A stretch of DNA of 64,000 nucleotides from Janthinobacterium sp. Lineage in GTDB: Bacteria > Pseudomonadota > Gammaproteobacteria > Burkholderiales > Chitinibacteraceae. Positions 16,764 through 26,634 of the stretch are shown here, piece by piece; position 1 is the stretch's first letter, and every line of letters begins with the position of its first letter. The DNA lies in the NCBI GenBank assembly GCA_025360045.1, contig JANYCY010000095.1, positions 1 to 64,000 on the forward strand. The letters run 5' to 3'. A model generated the notes under the pieces. It was not told the origin of the DNA. It ran no database searches and worked only from the letters and a program-made list of their open reading frames with translations. The position numbers and the translations under genes were made by a program.

Positions 16764-18575
16764 CTACCCAAGTAGCCAAGCACCTTGTGTCAAGTTACCC
16801 CCGTCACTTACTGTCTTTAGCCTTAAACCGCAAGTTGTCGCTGCGGATTGCTGCAAATGCACATTAAACTGCATCAACTCATCCCGACGGAAAGCCATGA
16901 CCTCAATCTCGCCATTAGTCGGCTGACTAGCCAGTAGCGCGTCTAAATTACCGCTGGTCACGCGTAAGCCATTCATTGCAATCAATAAATCGCCCGCAGA
17001 TAGGCCAGATTTTTGCGCCGCACCGCCATCTAACACATGGCTTAGCTTTACAAAGCCCCCTTCATTACTTGTCTTTACCCCAAGGGTATTCGTGCTTGGC
17101 AAGGCCTTATCTAGCCAGCCGCCTTTATCTGCAGCGCTTACTGCGACACGCATCTGCCAATCCACGCCAAATGCTTCTAGTAAGTTTTGTAATGGCAAGG
17201 GCTCGGTAGAGCGCAGTGCTAAATCAAAAAAGGACTGTAAATCAAGGCCGCTGACTTCCGCTGCTACTCGCTCCCAATCATCCTCTGCAACGCCTTCGCC
17301 TTGAGTCGCAAAATCCTTGCCATAACGCCGCCACAATGCACGCATCACATCATCGAGCGACTTCTGCCCCGCCGTTTGCTGGCGGATCAATAAATCAAGG
17401 CACAGCGCCACCAAAGCCCCCTTGGTGTAATAACTCACCAAGCTATTAGGGCTATTTTCATCTTGGCGATAAAACTTCACCCAGGCATCAAAACTAGAAT
17501 CTGCTAAAGATTGTTTAGTACGCCCATTACCTCTTTCTACGCCACTAATCGTTTGTGCTAATAAATCTAAATATTCTTGCTGACTAATTAAACCCGTGCG
17601 CACCAAGGTTAAATCATCGTAATAAGAGGTAATGCCTTCAAAAGCCCACAATAAACGCGTGTAATTCTCTTGCTTTAAATCATAAGGCGCATACGCCGCA
17701 GGCTTAATCCGCTTTACATTCCAGCTATGGAAATACTCGTGACTACAAAGGCCTAAAAATTGGCGATAGCCTGTTTTAATTTGTGTTTCATGCGCTAAAG
17801 GCAAATCATCGCGATTACACATTAATGCAGTGGATGAGCGATGCTCTAAGCCACCATAACCATCGCCCACTGCCATAGTCATAAATACATAGCGATCAAA
17901 AGGAGCAGGCTCGCCAAACAGCCGAATCTGGTATTCGCAAATTTGTTTTAAATCTTTTTTCAAACGCTTTAAATCTGCATTATGCCGACCGGCAATCACA
18001 ATATCGTGCGGTATGCCGCAGGCTTTAAAGCTAATCTGGCTAAATTCACCCATTTCAACCGGATGATCAATCAACTCATCATAATTAGCCGCTTGATAAG
18101 CTCCAAACTGGCCCTGCTTAGCCGTAGATGTGCCCAGGGTTGTCGCCACTTGCCAATTTTTATATTCCTTACCTTCTGGTGCAATAATCTCTACCTTGCA
18201 TGGCGAATTTTCTTGCCCTTGCACCGCCAAAAACACACTGGTGCCATTAAAAAAACCACGTGTTTGATCTAAATAAGCACCACGCACCGATAAATCCCAA
18301 GCATAAACACTGTAATGAATTTCTAAAGGGGCAGTCACCGCGACGGCATGCCAAGTGTTTTTATCAATCTTATCTAAAATAACGGCTTTGCCTGCCGATT
18401 CCGCCCGAATCTCTACAATATTTCGCGCAAATTCACGAATTAAATAACTACCTGGAATCCATGCAGGCAGCCAGACAAACTGCCCTGCAGGGTTAGGATT
18501 TTTAATAACAATAGAAACATTAAATAAATGTGCGTGCAAAGACGCTGGCGAAATTGTATAAGAAATAGTCATCAT
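16764..18575 (-). CDS. M61 family metallopeptidase with PDZ domain
   Basis: The 603-residue protein begins with the M61 N-terminal beta domain (VWLPAWIPGSYLIREFARNI), has the zinc motif SHEYFHSWNVKRIKP near 270 and a C-terminal PDZ region (GGAAQKSGLSAGDLLIAMNG). No signal peptide is evident, as is common for the cytosolic glycyl-aminopeptidase-like members. Length matches the family. Two adjacent ATGs (18575 and 18572) are possible and the ribosome site is weak. Physiological substrate unknown. Confidence 0.92.
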   Translation of the reverse strand: MMTISYTISPASLHAHLFNVSIVIKNPNPAGQFVWLPAWIPGSYLIREFARNIVEIRAESAGKAVILDKIDKNTWHAVAVTAPLEIHYSVYAWDLSVRGAYLDQTRGFFNGTSVFLAVQGQENSPCKVEIIAPEGKEYKNWQVATTLGTSTAKQGQFGAYQAANYDELIDHPVEMGEFSQISFKACGIPHDIVIAGRHNADLKRLKKDLKQICEYQIRLFGEPAPFDRYVFMTMAVGDGYGGLEHRSSTALMCNRDDLPLAHETQIKTGYRQFLGLCSHEYFHSWNVKRIKPAAYAPYDLKQENYTRLLWAFEGITSYYDDLTLVRTGLISQQEYLDLLAQTISGVERGNGRTKQSLADSSFDAWVKFYRQDENSPNSLVSYYTKGALVALCLDLLIRQQTAGQKSLDDVMRALWRRYGKDFATQGEGVAEDDWERVAAEVSGLDLQSFFDLALRSTEPLPLQNLLEAFGVDWQMRVAVSAADKGGWLDKALPSTNTLGVKTSNEGGFVKLSHVLDGGAAQKSGLSAGDLLIAMNGLRVTSGNLDALLASQPTNGEIEVMAFRRDELMQFNVHLQQSAATTCGLRLKTVSDGGNLTQGAWLLG

Positions 18576-18646
18576 TAATCTTTAAACGAAAGTCGAGAAA
18601 AACAGCTATTTATTACTGCTGCACTATTTAAACAAGCTCATAAGTA

Positions 18647-19909
18647 TTAGTTCTGATGCAATCCTATTTGATTACGCCCGGCATGTTTCGCTTGATAAAG
18701 TGCGGTATCGGCTGCATCAATAAGCTGGGCCGCATCCATATTATTTTTTAAAGCCGCAACCCCCGCACTAAATGTAACGTGGAATTGAATATCACCCGAT
18801 GATTGAATTAAATCAGCAAAACGCTGGCGCCAATCATCAAGCTTTTGAGCGGCGCGAATCAAGCTAGATCCCGAAAAAACCACGGCAAATTCTTCACCGC
18901 CATAGCGTCCTACTGAGCCATCGCCATTAATCGATTGCTGTAATAAGCGCGCTAAATTTTTAATCACTTGGTCCCCAATTGCATGACCATAATTATCATT
19001 TATTTTTTTGAAATGATCGATATCTATCATGGCAAAAGATAAAGAGAGCGTTTCTTTTTTAGCCCGTAATACTTCACGCTCAAGTAATTCAATAATATGC
19101 GTATGGTTTAATAAAGCGGTGAGGCTATCACAACTCATTCTGCGGCGTAATAAACGATAGCGCTCACAGGTCATTGCAACGGAAGCAACTAATTCCTCCG
19201 GCGGCATGTTTTTAACCCAAAAATCATCCCCCCCCATACTCCGAGCCATTAATTGCTTATTGCGATTTGTTTCTGTCGACAAAAAGACAATAGGCACACT
19301 ATCAAATTGTGTTTTCTGGCGAATCACTTTAGCAATTTCATCCCCCGAGCATTGCGGCATATAGACATCCATCAATACAATATCAGGCGAAAATCGCTCA
19401 AGGGGAACAAAAACATCGAGCGGATTTTTTAACACCTGCACTTGCATGCCCGCTTGAATTAAAATATCAGCGCTTAATTTTCCCATCATTTCTGAATCAT
19501 CAACAATTAACACACGATAAGGTGTGCGCTGGCTTCTTTCGACCAAAACATCGAGCCGTTCAATTAGCTTTTGAATATTCAAAGGAAAATAAACAAAATC
19601 AGTGCTACCCATTTTCATTAAATGAATCTGCTGCGCCACACTTAATGACGAAGTGAGGTATAAAAGAGGGCCACGAGAGAGTTTATGCAATAAAGGAAGA
19701 ATTTTCTCAGCGGGGCAATCCTCCAAGCCCGCCTCCCCTAGCAAAACAGCAAAAGGAGCCGTTGTATGCATCGCGGCCAATAAAGCACTTTGCTTAGAAA
19801 AAACAAAACATTCAAAACCAAAAAATGTTAATTGTCTGGATAATTCAGCCATCCCTTGGGTCTGGCTCACAGACAAATAAACGATTGGTTTTTTTTGATT
19901 TGAATTCAT
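18647..19909 (-). CDS. Response-regulator diguanylate cyclase (REC-like, REC, GGEEF)
   Basis: The 420-residue protein has a degenerate receiver-like domain (about 10-120), a true receiver (about 133-250, with VDDS, phosphoacceptor in LMDVYMP and lysine in WVKNMPP) and a C-terminal GGDEF domain with an intact GRYGGEEF active site. The layout resembles PleD, with two receivers and a cyclase. The RxxD inhibitory site is missing (NGDG at that position), so product feedback at that site is not expected. It should make c-di-GMP when phosphorylated; no histidine kinase is adjacent. Confidence 0.92.
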   Translation of the reverse strand: MNSNQKKPIVYLSVSQTQGMAELSRQLTFFGFECFVFSKQSALLAAMHTTAPFAVLLGEAGLEDCPAEKILPLLHKLSRGPLLYLTSSLSVAQQIHLMKMGSTDFVYFPLNIQKLIERLDVLVERSQRTPYRVLIVDDSEMMGKLSADILIQAGMQVQVLKNPLDVFVPLERFSPDIVLMDVYMPQCSGDEIAKVIRQKTQFDSVPIVFLSTETNRNKQLMARSMGGDDFWVKNMPPEELVASVAMTCERYRLLRRRMSCDSLTALLNHTHIIELLEREVLRAKKETLSLSFAMIDIDHFKKINDNYGHAIGDQVIKNLARLLQQSINGDGSVGRYGGEEFAVVFSGSSLIRAAQKLDDWRQRFADLIQSSGDIQFHVTFSAGVAALKNNMDAAQLIDAADTALYQAKHAGRNQIGLHQN

Positions 19910-20032
19910 ATTGGCCTAATTATCATACTTAATAAAGGTACGGCACCAAAGACCGCGTCGCAAGAATGATCTTTGCTGATTTTGTAATGACTTCTATTAG
20001 AATATCAGTCTTTACCCAAATTTCTAAAAATC

Positions 20033-20437
20033 CTATTCAATACTGTTATTTTTTCGCTCAAATTCATGGAGCTGTCGCCGCCATTTTTTACTTGGCCGCC
20101 CCTCTCCTGTTGGATGCTCAAATCTCGGGGCTAGCTGCTGCGCTTCACGCTGGCGCTCTCGCTTTAATACGCTATCGGCGCTTTCTTGATACAACAATCG
20201 CGCGGCCACGGCTGGGCCACGTTGCTCAGATAAAGCCAGCACACTGATTTCAAATTCACCCTGCTCGGTATGCACTCGCACTAGATCCGCTACTTTCAAC
20301 AGCCGAGCAGGCTTGATGCGCTCTGTATTGATATGCACATGGCCCGCATCAATCGCGGCACTGGCTAAGGAGCGTGTTTTGAAAAATCGCGCAGCCCACA
20401 GCCATTTATCAATCCGAACGCTTTTTATCCCAGCCAT
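20033..20437 (-). CDS. hslR: Ribosome-associated heat shock protein Hsp15, S4 domain
   Basis: A 134-residue protein with an N-terminal S4 RNA-binding domain (VRIDKWLWAARFFKTRSLA, then AGHVHINTERIKPARLLKVADLV) and a basic tail (GRPSKKWRRQLHEFERK). Hsp15 binds free 50S subunits carrying nascent chains and aids rescue after heat shock. The ATG at 20437 has AGGAG 6 bases upstream; the open frame further upstream overlaps the typA terminator and is not used. It is downstream of typA on the same strand, another translation-stress factor. Confidence 0.9.
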   Translation of the reverse strand: MAGIKSVRIDKWLWAARFFKTRSLASAAIDAGHVHINTERIKPARLLKVADLVRVHTEQGEFEISVLALSEQRGPAVAARLLYQESADSVLKRERQREAQQLAPRFEHPTGEGRPSKKWRRQLHEFERKNNSIE

Positions 20438-20453
20438 TTTACGCTCCTGAAAC

Positions 20454-20480
20454 AAAAACACCCCGCAGTAGCGGGGTGTT
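20454..20480 (-). terminator. Rho-independent terminator of typA
   Basis: On the minus strand AACACCCCGC and GCGGGGTGTT pair around a 4-base loop and are followed by TTTTTG. It lies about 30 bases past the typA stop and directly before the hslR ribosome site. Confidence 0.88.
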
Positions 20481-20508
20481 GTGTATCCCGAAAAACCGGA
20501 ATAAAAGC

Positions 20509-22329
20509 TTAGTGTGTTTTTGCTTTAAAGTGACGACGACGATCTGTTTCGTTTAAGTAACGCTTACGAATACGGATGCTTGTTGGTGTGATTTCAACCA
20601 ATTCATCATCATCAATAAACTCAACTGCTGATTCCAGCGTCATTTTGATCGCTGTTGTCAAACGAACGGCTTCATCCGTACCGGATGCGCGAACGTTGGT
20701 CAGTTGCTTACCCTTAACTGGGTTAACCACCAAGTCGTTATCACGAGTGTGAATACCGATCACCATACCTTCGTACAGTTTGTCGCCTGGGGCTACAAAC
20801 ATACGACCACGGTCTTCCAGCTTCCACAATGCGTAGGCAACTGCTTCACCGTTTTCTTGGGAAACCAATACGCCATTATGACGACCTGGCATGTCGGCTT
20901 TAGCCGGTGCGTAGTCATCAAACACGTGACCGATCAAGCCAGTACCGCGAGTCATGGTCATGAAATCGCCTTGGAAGCCGATCAAACCACGAGCTGGAAT
21001 ATGGTATTCCAGACGAGTACGGCCTTGACCATCGGATTCCATATTGGTCAGCTCACCACGGCGACGACCAATTTCTTCCATCACGCCACCTTGATGTTCA
21101 TCTTCAAGATCGATTGACAGGTTTTCGTAAGGCTCACATTTTACACCGTCGATTTCTTTGTAAACAACGCGTGGTTTAGCCACGGCCATTTCAAAACCTT
21201 CACGACGCATGTTTTCTAGCAGAATAGTCAGGTGCAATTCGCCACGACCAGAAACGCGGAAAATATCAGCGTCTTCGGTGTCTTCTACTTTCAGCGCTAC
21301 GTTAATCAGCAGCTCTTTAGTCAGACGGTCACGAATTTGACGGCTGGTCACGAATTTACCTTCAGTACCGGCTAATGGTGAAGTGTTCACCATAAAGTCC
21401 ATGGTCAGTGTTGGCTCATCGATGGTTAACATCGGCACGCCTACTGGCATTTCTTTGTCACAGATGGTAACGCCGATACCGATTTCATCCAGACCAGAGA
21501 TAATAATAATATCGCCAGCTTGTGCTTCTTCAACCGCAACGCGTTCCAGACCACTGAAACCCAATACTTGGTTGATACGGCCTTGACCGACTTGGTCGTC
21601 GTGATTCATCACAACAACAGCTTGGCCTGGCTTGATACGACCATTCAGTACACGGCCCACCCCAAGGCGACCGGTGTAGGTGGAGTAATCCAGCGCAGAA
21701 ATTTGCAATTGCAATGGCGCATCAGGATCGCCAACTGGCGCTTGAACGTGTGTCAGTACAGTGTCTAACAATGGACGCATGGTATCGGACTCGGTTTCGA
21801 GTTCGAGCTTAGCGTAGCCATTTAAAGCAGATGCGTAGATGATTGGGAAATCAAGCTGTTCATCCGTTGCGCCGAGCTTATCGAATAAATCGAAAGTTTG
21901 GTCTACAACCCAATCTGGGCGCGCGCCAGGACGGTCAATTTTATTAATAACAACAATAGGCTTCAGGCCAAGCGCCAAAGCTTTTTTAGTAACGAAGCGA
22001 GTTTGTGGCATAGGGCCATCAACAGCATCAACCAGCAGCAATACACCATCAACCATACCTAGAACACGTTCCACTTCACCACCGAAATCGGCGTGACCTG
22101 GAGTGTCTACGATATTGATATGGTAGCCTTCGTACTGAAGGGAGGTGTTTTTAGCCAGAATCGTGATACCGCGCTCTTTTTCGATATCGTTGCTGTCCAT
22201 TACGCGTTCTGTAACCTGTTGGTTTTCGCGGAATGTGCCAGATTGGCGGAGAAGTTTGTCAACGAGGGTAGTCTTACCATGGTCAACGTGGGCAATAATT
22301 GCAATATTACGAATAGCGCGGGTTGTCAT
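20509..22329 (-). CDS. typA: Ribosome-associated translational GTPase TypA/BipA
   Basis: The 606-residue GTPase has G1 AHVDHGKTT (13-21), G2 region with ERGITI, G3 DTPGHADF, G4 NKIDRPGA and the EF-G-like C-terminal domains ending in a basic tail. Length and order are those of TypA/BipA, a ribosome-binding GTPase acting in 50S assembly and in cold and stress adaptation. The gene is monocistronic by appearance, with its own terminator. Confidence 0.97.
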   Translation of the reverse strand: MTTRAIRNIAIIAHVDHGKTTLVDKLLRQSGTFRENQQVTERVMDSNDIEKERGITILAKNTSLQYEGYHINIVDTPGHADFGGEVERVLGMVDGVLLLVDAVDGPMPQTRFVTKKALALGLKPIVVINKIDRPGARPDWVVDQTFDLFDKLGATDEQLDFPIIYASALNGYAKLELETESDTMRPLLDTVLTHVQAPVGDPDAPLQLQISALDYSTYTGRLGVGRVLNGRIKPGQAVVVMNHDDQVGQGRINQVLGFSGLERVAVEEAQAGDIIIISGLDEIGIGVTICDKEMPVGVPMLTIDEPTLTMDFMVNTSPLAGTEGKFVTSRQIRDRLTKELLINVALKVEDTEDADIFRVSGRGELHLTILLENMRREGFEMAVAKPRVVYKEIDGVKCEPYENLSIDLEDEHQGGVMEEIGRRRGELTNMESDGQGRTRLEYHIPARGLIGFQGDFMTMTRGTGLIGHVFDDYAPAKADMPGRHNGVLVSQENGEAVAYALWKLEDRGRMFVAPGDKLYEGMVIGIHTRDNDLVVNPVKGKQLTNVRASGTDEAVRLTTAIKMTLESAVEFIDDDELVEITPTSIRIRKRYLNETDRRRHFKAKTH

Positions 22330-22498
22330 TGTCTGGGCTGCAGATTGTAAAAAAAGTGGCCGGATTGTACCACGCGAAGTGGATTACGCGACTAAGTTCC
22401 GACGCCTTAGGAAATAATTCATACTAATCAGTCGATTACCGGTCACGGCAAATCGCCAAAAAGCATTTAACCCTAGCAAAAACCACCCACTTATATAA

Positions 22499-23314
22499 TC
22501 ACAGTGCGGATTCGACAACTTCTTTTACATTAAACGCCAAACCCTCTTGGCTGGCCGAACGTGATCCCGCCTGCGGTGGGTTGCTGCTGGCGTGATAACT
22601 ATAGACGAGAGAATATTTGGTGTGCAGTGTGCGATTTCTACTCGCGGCATGAAAAGTACGCGCATCAAACAACACCACGTCCCCCGCCTGCAAATTAGGA
22701 AACACCGCGCGCGCCACCCAAGGCCCCGCCAGCGGATGGTCGCCCATTAAGAACTCACGTTCATCGTAAGCATCCTCAGGAAAATCAACCTGATGAGAGC
22801 CTGCCAAAAAACCCAAGCCGCCGTTCTCACTGGTTTCACTGCCCAACGCAAGCCATGCAGAAACTAATTCAGGACGAGTAAAGCGCCAATAACGCACATC
22901 ACGATGCCAGCGGGTATCGCTACTAAAGCTAGGTTGCTTACTCATTAAGCTATTGTGGTGCGCTTGGGTTAGCGTGATATGCGGCGTATCAAGTAGTGCA
23001 CTCATCATAGAGAGTAATACCTGATCGCCCGCCCAAGCGGCAAATTCAGAATGCCTTGCGGCCATATTTCTTAAGCGCCGAATTGTGCCGCCCCCTTCAA
23101 CCGCGGTAGAAGCAGGTGCGCCAGGGTAGCCAAGCTCAGCCTCTAGCTCAAAAGGGGGCTGCCGCGCCGCGACTGCATCCATCGCCAAGCGGCGAATTTC
23201 ACTCACGCGATCAGGCGCTAGCAAGCCACGCACCAGCACCACGCCATCGGCTTGAAAACGTTGACGCAACTGGGCTAAATCAATAGGCAGACAAAATTCA
23301 GCAAGCAAGACCAT
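22499..23314 (-). CDS. Phytanoyl-CoA dioxygenase (PhyH) family oxygenase
   Basis: A 271-residue Fe(II)/2-oxoglutarate dioxygenase-like protein. The metal triad is visible as WHRDVRYW (His and Asp) and the distal histidine in GDVVLFDARTFHAAS; the arginine following in SRNRT may bind 2-oxoglutarate. Substrate is unknown; relatives hydroxylate small molecules. CGGAG lies close to the ATG at 23314. It diverges from benE, with 193 bases between the starts. Confidence 0.85.
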   Translation of the reverse strand: MVLLAEFCLPIDLAQLRQRFQADGVVLVRGLLAPDRVSEIRRLAMDAVAARQPPFELEAELGYPGAPASTAVEGGGTIRRLRNMAARHSEFAAWAGDQVLLSMMSALLDTPHITLTQAHHNSLMSKQPSFSSDTRWHRDVRYWRFTRPELVSAWLALGSETSENGGLGFLAGSHQVDFPEDAYDEREFLMGDHPLAGPWVARAVFPNLQAGDVVLFDARTFHAASRNRTLHTKYSLVYSYHASSNPPQAGSRSASQEGLAFNVKEVVESAL

Positions 23315-23507
23315 TACTCCGAGAATAAACAGCAGGAAAGTTAAATTGTAACAGTCCCTATTTAGCTATGTCCTGCCTGACCCCTGCATTTCACACCTTG
23401 GAAATCCCTAAGCTTCCCTGTGCCCCTCTTTATCAGGCAAAGGTGTAACTAGCCAAAAAACCAACCCATCGGCATGATCAAAGCTCTTTACCTTTTGAGC
23501 TACCGCC

Positions 23508-24665
23508 ATGCGACAGACCTCCAGCGCCTTGCCGCTTTTTACTGCCGGCTTTGTCACGGTTTTAGTGGGTTTTACCAGCTCAGCCGCGATTGTTTTTCAG
23601 GCTGCCAGCGCAGCGGGTGCAACGCCGGGGCAGCTTGCGTCCTGGATGTGGGCGCTGGGCATGGGGATGGGCCTCACCTGTATTGGATTATCGCTACGCT
23701 ATAAAAACCCAGTCGTCACAGCATGGTCCACGCCGGGTGCGGCGCTGCTGGCGGGCAGTTTGCAGGGTATTCCGATGGGGGAAGCGATTGCGGCATTTAT
23801 GTTTTGTGCTGCGCTAATTACCTTAAGCGGCATCACAGGTTGGTTTGAACGCATCATGGGGCGCATTCCATTGCCGATTGCGGCGGCGATGTTGGCAGGT
23901 GTTTTAGCGCGTTTTGGTATCAATATCTTCACCGAAATGCAAAGCCAATTCGCCCTTGTCTTTGCCATGTTCATTGCTTATTTAATCTGTAAAAGATGTT
24001 GGCCGCGTTACGCCATCATGCTGGTGCTACTGCTGGGTATTGCAATTGCTGCAGGGCAAGATTTATTACATATAAAAGAAGTCAATATCGCCTTTGCCAA
24101 GCCAGAATTCATGATGCCCATTTTTAACTGGCAAACCATGCTCAGCATTGGCGTGCCGCTATTTGTAGTGACGATGGCATCCCAAAATATGCCGGGAGTG
24201 GCGGTGATTCGGGCCAATGGCTACAACACGCCAATTTCACCTTTAATTAGCTGGACCGGCATCACCACTTTATTACTTGCACCCTTTGGTTGCTTCTCGC
24301 TTAATTTAGCCGCCATTACCGCCGCCATTTGTATGGGCAAAGAGGCGCATGAAGACCCCGCTCAGCGCTATAAAGCCAGCATTGCCGCCGGCTGTTTTTA
24401 TTTATTACTGGGTGTTTTTGGCGCAACGATAGGGGCACTCTTTACCGCTTTTCCTAAAGCCCTGGTTTTGGCGATTGCCGGCCTCGCCCTGCTGGGCACG
24501 ATCGCCAATGGACTGAGCGCGGCGATGAGCGATGAGAAAATTCGCGAGCCTGCCCTCGTCACATTTTTGGTCACGCTTTCAGGCATTTCACTCTTAGGAA
24601 TTGGCGCAGCATTCTGGGGTTTAACTGCAGGTACAATTGCTTTATTGATCATAAAAAAAAACTGA
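23508..24665 (+). CDS. benE: Benzoate/H+ symporter family transporter (BenE type)
   Basis: A 385-residue membrane protein with about ten to twelve hydrophobic segments and BenE-family motifs: the N-terminal GFTSSAAIVFQAA, TAWSTPGAALL near 72, and GCFSLNLAAITAAICMG in the second half. It would import benzoate or a related aromatic acid with protons. No benzoate-degradation genes are in the window, so the substrate is uncertain. No strong ribosome site precedes the ATG. The gene directly abuts a CBS gene lacking its 5' end. Confidence 0.9.
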   Translation: MRQTSSALPLFTAGFVTVLVGFTSSAAIVFQAASAAGATPGQLASWMWALGMGMGLTCIGLSLRYKNPVVTAWSTPGAALLAGSLQGIPMGEAIAAFMFCAALITLSGITGWFERIMGRIPLPIAAAMLAGVLARFGINIFTEMQSQFALVFAMFIAYLICKRCWPRYAIMLVLLLGIAIAAGQDLLHIKEVNIAFAKPEFMMPIFNWQTMLSIGVPLFVVTMASQNMPGVAVIRANGYNTPISPLISWTGITTLLLAPFGCFSLNLAAITAAICMGKEAHEDPAQRYKASIAAGCFYLLLGVFGATIGALFTAFPKALVLAIAGLALLGTIANGLSAAMSDEKIREPALVTFLVTLSGISLLGIGAAFWGLTAGTIALLIIKKN

Positions 24666-24965
24666 TAAAACAATGAACTGTAAAAACATGCACCCCGCTT
24701 TCTTTATGCTGTGCAAATGGGCGTAGCATGACAAAAAAGGCCATGACATTGCGATAAAAACAAGCGTCACAACCAATTACAACACTTTACATTTACGTGC
24801 AGCACACCAGATCAGCGACTGGCCGCACCTAAAGACGATTTTGTCGGCTCTTTTGTCGGCCAAGATCGCACCTTAAAACGCCTGCTACTGATTAATGCAG
24901 GCCAAGTCTGCGATACCCCCCTAACCGCTCAACCTTCTACCGATTTAAAAGAAGCATTCAGCTTA

Positions 24966-25247
24966 ATGGACGGCAGCGAGCAGCGTTTTCTAACCATTAT
25001 TGACGATAAGGCGACTCCACTGAGCGATGTCTCCCGCAAGGAAATCCGCAACGCCAGCGGCACTGGTATTGATAAGCCCCATCCTGCTGAAGTCACTACC
25101 CAGGCCAGCGATAATTTGCGCGTCATCCTTTCCAAGCTTTATGAACACAACCTAGTGTGGATGCCGATTGTGGATGATGACAATAATTACCAAGGTGAAA
25201 TCTCACAAGACGATATCGCCCGCCACTTAAGCGCTCCAGCGCTGTAA
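24966..25247 (+). CDS. CBS-domain protein, apparently 5'-truncated
   Basis: From the first in-frame ATG this is 93 residues, including VWMPIVDDDNNYQGEISQDDIARHL, a CBS half-motif. The same frame is open and looks coding back to about 24750 (for example RLAAPKDDFVGSFVGQDR and the CBS-like segment leading into AFSLMDG), but it holds no ATG, GTG or TTG before 24966 and meets stops at about 24744. The real N-terminus is therefore lost or uses a non-standard start. A single CBS pair would be expected in the intact protein. The downstream terminator is intact. It may be a decaying gene left by a rearrangement next to benE. Confidence 0.6.
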   Translation: MDGSEQRFLTIIDDKATPLSDVSRKEIRNASGTGIDKPHPAEVTTQASDNLRVILSKLYEHNLVWMPIVDDDNNYQGEISQDDIARHLSAPAL

Positions 25248-25253
25248 AAAAGA

Positions 25254-25287
25254 GCAGCCATCGCCAGGGAGGCGATGGCTGCTTTAA
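25254..25287 (+). terminator. Rho-independent terminator after the CBS gene
   Basis: GCAGCCATCGCC and GGCGATGGCTGC form a perfect 12-bp stem with a 5-base loop, followed by a short T-run. It sits 6 bases after the CBS stop. Confidence 0.8.
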
Positions 25288-25329
25288 GGGATCGCCTCAG
25301 CAAAGAAAAGGTGTTTATTCCCTCACAAC

Positions 25330-25350
25330 ACAATTGGTAATCATTATCAC
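25330..25350. promoter_or_regulatory. Probable Fur box upstream of the siderophore-interacting protein gene
   Basis: GGTAATCATTATC matches 12 of 13 bases of the right-hand part of the Fur consensus (GATAATCATTATC). The left hexamer is poor. The site is about 50 bases before the ATG at 25398, in the promoter zone, and agrees with an iron-related product. Confidence 0.7.
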
Positions 25351-25397
25351 TTATGTTACTGTATCACTACTGATACACCGTAAAAAAGTGAGCGGCC

Positions 25398-26216
25398 ATG
25401 AGCCAAGTATCGCCCCCAAAACTAGCCCCACGTAAATTACAAGTGCTGCATAGCGTTCAGCTAACGCCGCACCTACAACGCCTGACTCTGGGAGGCCCAG
25501 AGCTGCAAGGTTTTCCCAGCCCAAGCAATGGCGCGCATATCAAGCTACTTTTACCCCAGCAAGGGCAGGCACTCACCCTACCTATCGTGGGTCCCAAAGG
25601 CTTAATCTGGCCACCTGCACAAGACCGCCCCGTAGTACGTACTTATACCGTTCGCCAATTTGATGTTGAGCAGCAAAAGTTGATCGTTGATTTTGTTATT
25701 CATGATGAATACGGCCCCGCTTCCTACTGGGCGCAGCATGCACAAATAGGCGACGATGTCGGTCTGGCAGGCCCCGGCGGCCCGGCTCGTTTCAATCCAC
25801 ATGCAGATTACTTTTTATTAGCGGGTGATCTATCTGCCCTGCCAGCGCTCTGTACAGTGCTTGAAGCCTTGCCTGCAAACGCCGTTGGCACCGCTTTGAT
25901 CGAGATCCCTACAGCAGAAGACCAGCAGCCCCTGCAACACCCGGCTGGGGTTAATATTGTATGGCTAATCAGCGCCACGCCTAGTGCTCTGCTACCACAA
26001 GCCGTTTTAGATCTGCCGTGGCCGGAAGGATTAGTCTCTGCCACCGTGGCCGGCGAAACAGAAGCCGTAGTGCAAATCCGAAAATATCTGCGTATTAATA
26101 AAAAGCTCAATGTAAATCAGTGCTACGCCGTGCCTTACTGGAAATACCAGCTTAGTGAAGAGTCCTACCACGACGAGCGCCATCGCATTATGGATGAAGT
26201 ACTGACACCGGCGTAA
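25398..26216 (+). CDS. Siderophore-interacting protein, ferric-siderophore reductase family (SIP)
   Basis: A 272-residue flavin reductase-like protein: the FAD-binding beta-barrel with RPVVRTYTVRQFD (about 75-88) and DEYGPASYWAQHAQIGDDVGLAGPGG, then an NAD(P)-binding half with FLLAGDLSALPAL and the C-terminal KLNVNQCYAVPYWKYQLSEESYH. SIP family members such as ViuB/YqjH release iron by reducing ferric siderophores in the cytosol. The Fur box upstream supports iron repression. Expression appears monocistronic. No siderophore synthesis or receptor genes are in the window. Confidence 0.93.
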   Translation: MSQVSPPKLAPRKLQVLHSVQLTPHLQRLTLGGPELQGFPSPSNGAHIKLLLPQQGQALTLPIVGPKGLIWPPAQDRPVVRTYTVRQFDVEQQKLIVDFVIHDEYGPASYWAQHAQIGDDVGLAGPGGPARFNPHADYFLLAGDLSALPALCTVLEALPANAVGTALIEIPTAEDQQPLQHPAGVNIVWLISATPSALLPQAVLDLPWPEGLVSATVAGETEAVVQIRKYLRINKKLNVNQCYAVPYWKYQLSEESYHDERHRIMDEVLTPA

Positions 26217-26304
26217 GCTATGCTTCTTATAAATTTGTGACAAACCCTGTCACAGAGAGAAAAAATGAAGAAAGCAAGGAGTTGATTTACTACTTTGCTT
26301 CATA

Positions 26305-26342
26305 CAGCCCGCCACACTCATAAAATGGCGGGCTGCTCATTT
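26305..26342 (+). terminator. Hairpin after the siderophore-interacting protein gene
   Basis: CAGCCCGCCA and TGGCGGGCTG form a 10-bp stem with an 11-base loop. The following T-run is poor (CTCATTTAT), so termination is likely but not textbook. Confidence 0.6.
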
Positions 26343-26427
26343 ATGCTTTAAAAACAAATTACTGCAGAATAAAAGCATAAGAAAATTCTGTAATTTGCAC
26401 TTTTTTATCAAAAAATACAAAAAGCCG

Positions 26428-26456
26428 TTGACAAGAAACAAGAAGACAGCAACAAT
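26428..26456 (+). promoter_or_regulatory. Possible sigma-70 promoter for the small protein at 26635
   Basis: A perfect TTGACA (26428-26433) is followed after 17 bases by AACAAT (26451-26456), a weak -10. If used, the transcript has a leader of about 170 bases before the ATG at 26635. The 417-base gap 26217-26634 holds this, the preceding hairpin and a small hairpin at 26598-26615; nothing else was recognised. Confidence 0.35.
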
Positions 26457-26634
26457 CGCCTCACTAATTTGATTGAGCATAACCTTGTAAAGCGAATATT
26501 TTTATTCGCAATGTGTTTGTAGCAGCACTATCCAGCAAGCCTTCTCAGCTTTTCTGCAAGTTCTCCCCGAACCAGGTGCTCTTCTTTTGGTGCTTTGCCA
26601 TCCAACCTTGGATGGCCATTTACTAGGAGCCATC

